NCBI GenBank assembly: GCA_017881285.1 | Contig: JADGRD010000284.1 | Location: 1 to 5,508 of the forward strand | Origin: Pseudomonadota bacterium | GTDB lineage: Bacteria; Myxococcota_A; Polyangia; Fen-1088 | Direction of reading: 5' to 3' | Length of the DNA: 5,508 nucleotides | Shown here: positions 1 to 5,310 of the stretch, piece after piece | Position numbering within the stretch: position 1 is the stretch's first letter | Layout: every line of letters begins with the position of its first letter | Notes under the pieces: model-generated | The model's input: the letters and a program-made list of their open reading frames with translations, nothing else | What the model was told of the DNA's origin: nothing | The model's database searches: none | Program-made: the position numbers and the translations under genes

Positions 1-1228
1 GCAGGGCCACCCGCAGCACGCGAAACATCAGCTCGGCGCGGTCATCCCGCATGCGATAGCCATAGCTGCGGTAGTCGCCCTGCAAGCGGCCCTCTTTGCT
101 CAGGCGCTGATGGAGCTTCGTCCCCGAGTAGATTTCGGTGCGACAGACGTTCCACGGCAGATCCACGTGCTCGCGCGCGAAATCGATGGTGGTCGCAACC
201 TCGTCGAGCGAACAATCGGGGTCGAACAGCATCAAGTTGAACGAGGGCACGATGCCGTGCTCGCGACAGAGCGCGATGGCGCGCTGGTTGTCCTCGGGGC
301 GGTGGCTGCGGCCCAAGTAGGCCAGGCGTGCGGCGGCCGCGCTTTCCACGCCGAGGAAGAGGTGAATGGCACCCATGGCGCGCAGGGCGCGCAACACTAG
401 CTCTGTGATCGTGTCGGGCCGACCCTTGACCCAGAAGACCGCGTGCTCGACGCCGCGCGAGCGGAACGCCTCGGTCAGGGCCGTCACGCGCTGCACCGTG
501 GCGGACTCACTGGTGAGGACGAAGAGGTCGTCCTGGATGAAGAAGGCGCGCGTGCCTCGGCGATAGAGATCGGCCACCTCGTCGCCGACGGCCTCGGGCG
601 CGCGCAGGCGAAAGGGCGGACCGCTGGCGTCGCGCGAGAAGGCCGAGATGCTGCAGTAGCTGCACGTCTCGGTGCACCCGCGCGAGGTGAGCAGGAAGGC
701 GATGGGAATACCCGCGACGCGATAGGGTTTGGCCTGGCGCTCGGGCCAGGGAAGAGAATCAAGGTCGGCGACCGGCGGCCTCTGTTCGCCGACACCGACG
801 CCACCGGCTTCGCGCCACACCAGACCGGCAAGGCCGGCCGGCGATTGTCCATTGGCTAGGGCATCGAGCAGCGCGGTGAAGGTGATTTCCCCTTCGTGGC
901 GCACCACCGAGTCGAAGGCACCGTCGCGTAGCAGTTCGCTGTGGCAGAAGGTCGCGACATGGCCGCCGCAGGTCAGGTGGCCGTGGAAGCCCGCCCCGCG
1001 AAGCGTCTGCGCCAGCAGCAAGCCGTCGGCGATGCTGTGCTGGAATTGCATGGCGATGCCGACGACATCGGGCTTCTGCGCGATGACCGCCCGGGTGGCT
1101 TGCGCGATGTCGGTGCGCGAATTGAACTGGGAGAGCTGGGCTTCGTGGCCGCCGCGACGGGCGGCGGCGGCCAAGTATTGCAGGGCCAGGTTCTCTTGCT
1201 GATTGGGGCCCAGCAGCAGTGCGCGCAT
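1..1228 (-). CDS. B12-binding-type radical SAM protein, 3' end beyond the window
   Basis: The frame is open from ATG at 1228 down to base 1 (409 complete codons, no stop), so the C-terminus lies outside. Residues 1-125 form a Rossmann-like cobalamin-binding type domain: MRALLLGPNQQENLALQYLA at the start, GGHVAT at 88-93 and DSVVRHEGE at 106-114. The classical DxHxxG cobalamin-ligand motif is absent, as in many B12-type radical SAM proteins. The radical SAM core follows: SRGCTETCSYC places the 4Fe-4S ligands at C185, C189 and C192, with EVADLY at 217-222, QDD at 232-234 and the strand motif GVES at 293-296. Family members are cytosolic enzymes that cleave SAM to a 5'-deoxyadenosyl radical and do methylations or other difficult chemistry; the substrate here is unknown. 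ATG 1228 lies 5 nt after the stop of the lipoprotein gene and has no strong ribosome binding site, so translational coupling is likely. It is homologous to the radical SAM part of the gene at 3078. Confidence 0.92.
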   Translation of the reverse strand, partial: MRALLLGPNQQENLALQYLAAAARRGGHEAQLSQFNSRTDIAQATRAVIAQKPDVVGIAMQFQHSIADGLLLAQTLRGAGFHGHLTCGGHVATFCHSELLRDGAFDSVVRHEGEITFTALLDALANGQSPAGLAGLVWREAGGVGVGEQRPPVADLDSLPWPERQAKPYRVAGIPIAFLLTSRGCTETCSYCSISAFSRDASGPPFRLRAPEAVGDEVADLYRRGTRAFFIQDDLFVLTSESATVQRVTALTEAFRSRGVEHAVFWVKGRPDTITELVLRALRAMGAIHLFLGVESAAAARLAYLGRSHRPEDNQRAIALCREHGIVPSFNLMLFDPDCSLDEVATTIDFAREHVDLPWNVCRTEIYSGTKLHQRLSKEGRLQGDYRSYGYRMRDDRAELMFRVLRVAL

Positions 1229-1233
1229 GCCGT

Positions 1234-2208
1234 TCACAGGGCGAACGGACCCCAGCGCAAACTGGCCACTGCGGCAAGGTCGTCCCCGGTGACAGCGACC
1301 TGCGCAAGCTGGACCTGCCCATTGTCGGCGGCCGGCAATCTCCACAGCACCACGTCGCGATCCAGATGCTCGACGGTTCCGGCCGAGACGCGCCAGCCGT
1401 AGGCAAGACCATCTTTGGCATCGTGGTCGGCTACGAGCACCACGTCGCGACCAACCCGGACTCGCGGCCGGATGACCACGTTCAGAGCCGAGGCGAGTGG
1501 CAGATCGTCGCCGATCTGGCCGGGCACGATGGGGCTCGGGGCCATTTCGCAGACCACGGCGCATTCATCGCAGACGTCACCCGAACTGGCCCAGCCGCCG
1601 CGGCACAATCGCACGTTGCTTTCGGACGCAACGGCTCGTTCCTCGCCGCCGCACTGCAGTCGAAGCGTGGTCCGGAAGGTCCACTCGGCCCCCGCACCGC
1701 TCTCGCACAGATAGCTTGGTGGGGATGACCAGGTCACGTCGAACGCGAAGCCGCCGTTGTCTGCTCGCATGTTCGACATGGTGGGATCGGAGGCGTCGGG
1801 CGGGGCCTTGCCGACCAGCTCGACCGTGGGTATTCCAACAACGATCCCCGCGATCTCGGGTGCTACCTCGATCCGGCCAACCGAGGCCATTGTGCTCTGG
1901 TCCGCCCACGCCATGGTAATTCGCGCCGCATGTCCACTGGCGAACACCAGCTCGCCGTTTGCGCCGCCATCGATGCCGATGCATTCGGTGATGGAGGAAG
2001 CGCCGTCCGGGTAGGGAAGAACTGGACCATCCTGTCCGAGCATGACGCCGGTGTCGAAGCGGAGGATGATGGTCTGCACGTCGTTCTGTGCGTCGGCGCC
2101 GAGCGCTCCCAGCGTTTCGTCTCTCGCGCACGAGCCCAGGAGGGTTACCGAAAGCAAGACCGGGACGCCGGCGCGTGAGACCTTGCACGTGATCTTGAGC
2201 CATCGCAT
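1234..2208 (-). CDS. secreted lipoprotein with PKD/Ig-like C-terminal domain
   Basis: This 324-residue protein begins with a type II signal peptide: basic residues R2, K5, K9 and R12, a hydrophobic stretch GVPVLLSVTLLGS, and C27 in the lipobox L-G-S-C. Residue +2 is Ala, not Asp, so outer-membrane delivery is plausible. The middle is cysteine-bearing (several Cys, including a CDEC pair in DVCDECAVVCEM) and unassigned. The last ~85 residues read like a PKD/Ig-like beta-sandwich, with YGWRVSAGTVEHL, then VVLWRLPAADNG and a terminal VTGDDLAAVASLRW. ATG 2208 is chosen because AAGGAGG lies 6 nt upstream; an in-frame TTG at 2226 adds six residues and has its own ribosome binding site. The gene is first in an operon with the radical SAM gene, 5 nt downstream. 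No family is recognised for the N-terminal two thirds. It could be a surface binding protein or the target of the enzyme; both are guesses. Confidence 0.87.
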   Translation of the reverse strand: MRWLKITCKVSRAGVPVLLSVTLLGSCARDETLGALGADAQNDVQTIILRFDTGVMLGQDGPVLPYPDGASSITECIGIDGGANGELVFASGHAARITMAWADQSTMASVGRIEVAPEIAGIVVGIPTVELVGKAPPDASDPTMSNMRADNGGFAFDVTWSSPPSYLCESGAGAEWTFRTTLRLQCGGEERAVASESNVRLCRGGWASSGDVCDECAVVCEMAPSPIVPGQIGDDLPLASALNVVIRPRVRVGRDVVLVADHDAKDGLAYGWRVSAGTVEHLDRDVVLWRLPAADNGQVQLAQVAVTGDDLAAVASLRWGPFAL

Positions 2209-2213
2209 CGGTT

Positions 2214-2244
2214 GCCTCCTTGCCAAAAAGAGAGCCTCCTTGCC
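2214..2244 (-). promoter_or_regulatory. duplicated ribosome binding site (two copies of an 11-mer)
   Basis: On the minus strand GGCAAGGAGGC occurs twice, at 2244-2234 and 2224-2214, exactly 20 nt apart. The downstream copy puts AAGGAGG 6 nt before ATG 2208. The upstream copy puts AAGGAGG 8 nt before an in-frame TTG at 2226. Both starts therefore look usable for the lipoprotein, giving 324 or 330 residues. The downstream site fixes the preferred start. Confidence 0.8.
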
Positions 2245-2273
2245 CCACCGGTAGCAACAGTAGAGCGTAACCG

Positions 2274-2279
2274 ATTCTA
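2274..2279 (-). promoter_or_regulatory. possible -10 element for the minus-strand operon
   Basis: TAGAAT on the minus strand resembles a sigma-70 -10 hexamer and lies 65 nt upstream of ATG 2208. No convincing -35 hexamer is found at 16-18 nt, where the sequence is a C/T-rich tract instead. This is a weak prediction from pattern alone. Confidence 0.2.
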
Positions 2280-2297
2280 GTGGGTCTGTTGCTTGAA

Positions 2298-2340
2298 AAG
2301 GGGAGGGATGGAGCGAAGGGGAGGGCTAAACTTGGGAGGG
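2298..2340 (+). repeat. G-run array (GGGGAGGG, GGGGAGGG, GGGAGGG)
   Basis: AAGGGGAGGG occurs at 2298-2307 and again at 2316-2325, 18 nt apart, and a third GGGAGGG lies at 2334-2340. This makes six G-tracts of three or more on the plus strand, with the complementary C/T-rich tract on the minus strand just upstream of the putative promoter of the lipoprotein operon. It could form a G-quadruplex or an H-DNA-like structure, although two of the loops (11 and 8 nt) are longer than the usual limit. Confidence 0.5.
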
Positions 2341-2708
2341 AAAGGCGTCCGGCGAAGGTGGTGCATGTGACCTCGAATCCGTGAGCGGGCTGATAAGGCG
2401 CGCTCGATGGGCAGGCCCCGCTCCTGCGGCGGAGAGGGCTTGGCCCGGCCGTCGAACATGTTGCGCATCTGGCTGCCATGCACCTGCCTGCCGCCGTGCC
2501 CGAGTTACACCCGGCGCGCCTCCCCCGGGAGCCGACCGCAAGGCGCGGGACGCGATGGGGTAGACTGTGCTGTGTGGTCGAGACACGCCTTCCAGGAAAT
2601 GCCGGAGGTCCCGGAGCTGCGAGACGCGGCCCGCATGGGGGGGCTGCCGAGCATCGAGGTGTGGCGACGCGATGTCGGGTGGAGGTTCTCGAACGAAGAA
2701 ACCCCATT
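2341..2708. other. intergenic stretch without a confident gene
   Basis: No full-length gene can be supported here. Two short high-GC3 reading frames stand out. On the minus strand, a frame starting at 2483 (MHGSQMRNMFDGRAKPSPPQ) has G or C at almost every third position for about 29 codons before turning into Pro/Arg-rich low-complexity sequence. On the plus strand, a 45-codon frame starts at 2599. Either could be gene debris. No tRNA, rRNA or clear terminator is seen. Confidence 0.4.
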
Positions 2709-2736
2709 CGAAACGATTAGGCACCGAAACGATTAG
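2599..2736 (+). CDS. doubtful 45-residue ORF or gene remnant
   Basis: ATG 2599 opens a 45-codon frame beginning MPEVPELRDAARMGG and continuing SIEVWRRDVGWRF. About 28 of the first 31 codons end in G or C, then the bias collapses. The start superficially resembles the MPELPEVE N-terminus of Fpg/Nei DNA glycosylases, in which the initiator-following Pro is the catalytic nucleophile, and the WRRD..WRF stretch vaguely recalls the next strand of that family. There is nothing beyond these residues, so at best it is a truncated relic. The stop codon at 2734-2736 lies within the second copy of the 16-bp tandem repeat. CAGGA sits too close to ATG for a good ribosome binding site. It may equally be chance. 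Confidence 0.2.
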   Translation: MPEVPELRDAARMGGLPSIEVWRRDVGWRFSNEETPFETIRHRND

Positions 2737-2740
2737 GCAC
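2709..2740 (+). repeat. perfect tandem duplication of a 16-bp unit
   Basis: CGAAACGATTAGGCAC is present as two adjacent identical copies, 2709-2724 and 2725-2740. Its unit length is not a multiple of three, so it shifts any frame passing through. It directly abuts the end of the RCC1-like homology on the minus strand, which makes it a likely slippage or junction scar. Confidence 0.95.
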
Positions 2741-2941
2741 TGTCAGGGCGCAGATGTGGGAGGAGCCGATCGCGAGAGTCTCAATCGGCATGTCGAGCCC
2801 AGGGATCGAGACCGGGCCATCCTAGGGTGACCAGCCCGGACGCAAGTGCTCGTAGACCAGTCCCCAACACTTGACGGCTCCCTTCGCAGTCACCACGCAG
2901 GTGGCATGATTCTCGGGTCCGAGCATCCCCGCACGCTGAAT
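2741..2941 (-). pseudogene. decayed RCC1-repeat protein fragment
   Basis: Read on the minus strand, in one frame, the sequence gives HATCVVTAKGAVKCWG (2908-2861), then a TAG stop at 2824-2822, then GPVSIPGLDMPIETLAIGSS (2818-2759) and SHICAL. This is the pattern of RCC1 beta-propeller repeats: H-x-C, a variable strand, KCWG, PVxVPGL, an I-x-x-G strand and the next H-x-C. The two H-x-C positions are 50 residues apart, matching the normal repeat length. Only about one repeat is left. It has an in-frame stop inside, no start, a further stop upstream at 2989-2987, and ends abruptly at the 16-bp tandem repeat. Intact RCC1-repeat proteins are common in myxobacteria-like genomes, often secreted; this copy is non-functional. 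Homology upstream of 2941 may continue in a shifted frame, but I cannot support it. Confidence 0.72.
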
Positions 2942-3045
2942 GTTCCGGCAGGACCACGTAGCATAGTCTGCTCGATCGCGACGTCGCTAGGTTCGCGGGC
3001 GGTATCGTGGGGTGCGACATTGCGGCGCGGTGGCGCGGTCAGGAG

Positions 3046-3054
3046 TGCTACTCT
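3046..3054 (+). promoter_or_regulatory. possible extended -10 element for the plus-strand gene
   Basis: TGCTACTCT offers an extended TG-n followed by TACTCT, with T, A and final T conserved. It would place a transcript start around 3061 and leave a leader of about 17 nt containing the ribosome binding site. A TTGCGG at 3020-3025 is too far (23 nt) to be a normal -35 partner. Confidence 0.2.
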
Positions 3055-3064
3055 TGCCGCGAAA

Positions 3065-3070
3065 GGGAGG
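3065..3070 (+). promoter_or_regulatory. ribosome binding site that decides the start at 3078
   Basis: GGGAGG lies 7 nt before ATG 3078. An in-frame GTG at 3012 would add 22 residues, but it has no comparable site and the added residues are Arg-rich and unlike the B12-domain start, so ATG 3078 is preferred. Confidence 0.8.
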
Positions 3071-3077
3071 TCGCCCA

Positions 3078-5243
3078 ATGAGCAGTTACGGGTCGTCAAT
3101 CGGCAAGCAAGTCATGCTCGTGGCCCACGAGCCTCCGGGCACGGAGCACCTGGGTGTCCGCCTGCTGGCCTCTGCGCTGCTGCAGGCCGGTTTTCGGCCG
3201 AGCATCGTACCCTTGTTGGCACCGGGTGAGCTGGAGGCAACCGTTGCGCAGGTCATCGCCGGCCGACCCTGCTTGGTAGGCGTCTCGCTCTCCGATCCGC
3301 TGGTCGCCCCGTTGCTGCTCGCCTTCGTCCGCCTGTTGCGGCAGCAGGGTTTTGCCGGGCACATCACCGTCGGGGGCGCGCTCGCGACCCTGCAGCGCAA
3401 GGAACTCCTCGCCGACCACCCGGCCATCGACAGCGTTGTCAGGCACGCGGGCGAGCTGGCCATCGTTGCTCTGGCCCGTGCCGTGACTGCCCGGCGCACG
3501 CTCGACAACGTTCCCGGCCTCACGACCCGAACGAGCGAGGGCGCGGGCAATCCCCAGGCTTTCGCGCCCCCGAGCCTACGGCCCTTGCGCAAAGCCGAGC
3601 TGCCGACGGTGATCGGGATTCCCAAGGCTGACATTGCGGCTTCGCGGGGATGTGCCGGCCAGTGTGCATACTGCGGGGTGTCCGCTCTGCAGCGCGACCT
3701 CCGTGCCGAACACCGCCGGTTGCGTCTGCCGCTTCCCGAATTGCGCAGCAACATCCGGCGCAATGTGGACGACATCGCGGAAGAGGTCGCGGACCTGTAT
3801 CACCGACGCGGGGTGCGCGTCGGCCATTTCGTGGATGACAACCTGCTCGGTCCCGACGCAACTGCCGCAAAGGAATGGCTTCTGAGCTTCGAACGGGCGC
3901 TTCTGCGTCGGCGGGTGGGCAAGATGGCGTGGCGGGTGATGATGGAGCCTCGGGCCATCAACGAGGACGTCGCTGATTTGCTGGCGCGGATGGGGTTCCT
4001 ATCCGTGCTGGTCGGGCTCGAGTCACTTACCTCGCGGGGCCTGGTGGCTCTTGGTCGGCAAGGGGCTCCGGAGGCAAGCCTTCTGGCCTTGCGTCGCTTG
4101 GCGAGCCGGGGCATCGCGCCGGTGATCAACATCCTGGCACTGCGGCCTGGAGATTCCCTGGACGATGCGCGGGCCGAGCTCGCCGCCCTGGATCGCGTCG
4201 ACGACTACGCGTGGGACGTCCTGCCCCTGAGCGTGTGGCCCGGCACCCGTTTGGCCGAGGAGCTCGCAACCCGCGGCCAGCTGGTCGGACGCGGGGCGGG
4301 TTTGGCGTGGCGGCCAAGTGATCCGAGGGCCGAGCGTTTCCTCTTTGCCCTCGACCGGCTTCGCATCGCCGGACTGGCTTGGCTTTTGCGCCGGCCCAAC
4401 GCCGTGGAGGCCAGCTTCGCCTTGCGAGCGGCGGATAGGCTTGGCCTGGTTGGCGCCAGCCGAGCCCGCGTCGAGCAAGCCGACTTATGGCTCGCTCGCT
4501 TCCAGCAAGAGCGGCGGAGATTTCTGTGGCAGGCTCTGGCGCTGGCCGAGTCGTCGCTCGGCCCGCGCGAATTTGGCCAGGCGGTCGAAGGCCTGGCCGG
4601 TCAGGTTGCGCGGGAGCTACAGCCCTACGACCAGCAGCTCGCAGCATTGCTCGACGAGATGCAATGGCCCCCGCTCGAGGGTGCTACGCAAGCACCAGCC
4701 AGCAACCCGTCGCACCGCTTGGCCTCGCGTTGGCTTGCGGGCACGGTCTTCATCGCCATGAGCGCCTCGTGCTCGAGCTCGGCGCTGAGCATCCACAAGC
4801 AGCCTGCGAGCGATGCCTCGGTTTTGCAGGACAGCGCTACGCCTGTGCAGACCGACGTGGCGCCGGTGGTGCAGGCCGATGTCGCACCGGACGGACCTGT
4901 CTTCACAAAACTGGATGTCTCGAACCCGCGCCTTCCCGACGTAGGTGCAACCCCGTCTGGAGACGCATTCGATGCACTCTGCGACACGAACGCCCTCGGG
5001 CGGCAGGTGGCGAAGGCCACGGGCGCGGCCTTTTGTGATCTGGTCCCTCCCCCGGCCGACTACGGCACCATCGTCGTGCTCGACGGAGACGGACGCGCAG
5101 TCAACCTGCTCACCCTCCCGGATCGACAGCCCGTGCTCACGGGGTCTGCGTTGCAAGCCTGGCTCGACGGCGTATCCACCATGCGCTGGCCGTGCCTGGC
5201 CGGACAGGAGGTGGCCTTCTCCTGTGGCTTCTTGTTGTACTAG
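3078..5243 (+). CDS. B12-binding-type radical SAM protein fused to a lipoprotein-like C-terminal domain
   Basis: This 721-residue protein has two unlike parts. Residues 1 to ~545 are a B12-type radical SAM enzyme: a Rossmann half (LGVRLLASALLQAG at 25-38, GGALAT at 99-104, DSVVRHAGE at 118-126) without the DxHxxG His, then SRGCAGQCAYC with cluster ligands C192, C196 and C199, EVADLY at 236-241, VDDN at 252-255 and GLES at 313-316. It is a paralogue of the enzyme at 1228 on the other strand. From ~555 it turns into a lipoprotein-like unit: a basic/hydrophobic segment RWLAGTVFIAMSAS, C565 in a lipobox-like position, a low-complexity linker with the octad VQTDVAPV/VQADVAPD (590-605), and a ~90-residue domain with C635, C653, C706 and C716. 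Family enzymes usually end near 450-550 residues, so the tail is extra. Possible explanations are a true fusion, internal initiation (in-frame TTG at 4719) or a lost stop codon. Substrate unknown. Confidence 0.9.
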   Translation: MSSYGSSIGKQVMLVAHEPPGTEHLGVRLLASALLQAGFRPSIVPLLAPGELEATVAQVIAGRPCLVGVSLSDPLVAPLLLAFVRLLRQQGFAGHITVGGALATLQRKELLADHPAIDSVVRHAGELAIVALARAVTARRTLDNVPGLTTRTSEGAGNPQAFAPPSLRPLRKAELPTVIGIPKADIAASRGCAGQCAYCGVSALQRDLRAEHRRLRLPLPELRSNIRRNVDDIAEEVADLYHRRGVRVGHFVDDNLLGPDATAAKEWLLSFERALLRRRVGKMAWRVMMEPRAINEDVADLLARMGFLSVLVGLESLTSRGLVALGRQGAPEASLLALRRLASRGIAPVINILALRPGDSLDDARAELAALDRVDDYAWDVLPLSVWPGTRLAEELATRGQLVGRGAGLAWRPSDPRAERFLFALDRLRIAGLAWLLRRPNAVEASFALRAADRLGLVGASRARVEQADLWLARFQQERRRFLWQALALAESSLGPREFGQAVEGLAGQVARELQPYDQQLAALLDEMQWPPLEGATQAPASNPSHRLASRWLAGTVFIAMSASCSSSALSIHKQPASDASVLQDSATPVQTDVAPVVQADVAPDGPVFTKLDVSNPRLPDVGATPSGDAFDALCDTNALGRQVAKATGAAFCDLVPPPADYGTIVVLDGDGRAVNLLTLPDRQPVLTGSALQAWLDGVSTMRWPCLAGQEVAFSCGFLLY
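4719..5243 (+). other. lipoprotein-like C-terminal module within the radical SAM ORF
   Basis: If translation began at the in-frame TTG 4719, the product would be a normal-looking 174-residue lipoprotein: MASRWLAGTVFIAMSASC signal, Cys acceptor, Ser/Ala/Asp/Pro linker, then the domain GTIVVLDGDGRAVNLLTLPD ... WPCLAGQE ... FSCGFLLY. No Shine-Dalgarno sequence precedes TTG 4719, and the -3 lipobox residue is Ser rather than Leu, so independent expression is unproven. Inside the full-length protein, the ~13-residue hydrophobic segment is short for a stable membrane span. The fold of the four-Cys domain is not recognised. Confidence 0.6.
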
Positions 5244-5279
5244 GTGAGTAGGGGGGCCTAATTCTTCACCGTGCCGGCG

Positions 5280-5299
5280 AACCACGAGGCGTCTCGGTT
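5280..5299 (+). other. small hairpin between the fused gene and the next start
   Basis: AACC-AC-GAG, loop GCGT, CTC-GGTT can pair as a 7-bp stem with a two-base bulge. It lies 12 nt before GTG 5311 and has no U-run after it, so it is not a typical terminator. It might affect initiation of the downstream gene or be incidental. Confidence 0.25.
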
Positions 5300-5310
5300 G
5301 TCTATCTAGT

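Noticed and set aside
110..1402. Several plus-strand open frames opposite the first radical SAM gene
   Set aside because: All are antisense to a gene with clear catalytic motifs and show no domains of their own.
1577..2707. Minus-strand open frame of 376 codons overlapping the lipoprotein
   Set aside because: It is an Arg/Pro/Ser-rich shadow frame of the lipoprotein gene, with no signal peptide or family motif.
2978..2987. Perfect 10-bp palindrome GCGACGTCGC about 90 nt upstream of ATG 3078
   Set aside because: Short GC-rich palindromes are expected by chance at this base composition, and there is no second copy to suggest an operator.
3012..3077. N-terminal extension of the plus-strand radical SAM protein from GTG 3012
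   Set aside because: The added 22 residues are Arg/Gly-rich with no ribosome binding site, whereas ATG 3078 has GGGAGG at 7 nt and fits the usual start of the Rossmann half.
2890..3099. Further RCC1-like sequence in a shifted minus-strand frame (TMLRGPAGTFSVRGC)
   Set aside because: The match to an RCC1 strand is vague, and its position is about 20 rather than 50 residues from the next repeat, so it does not fit the repeat period.
5244..5310. Rho-independent terminator after the fused gene
   Set aside because: The only hairpin has a bulged 7-bp stem and no T-run after it.
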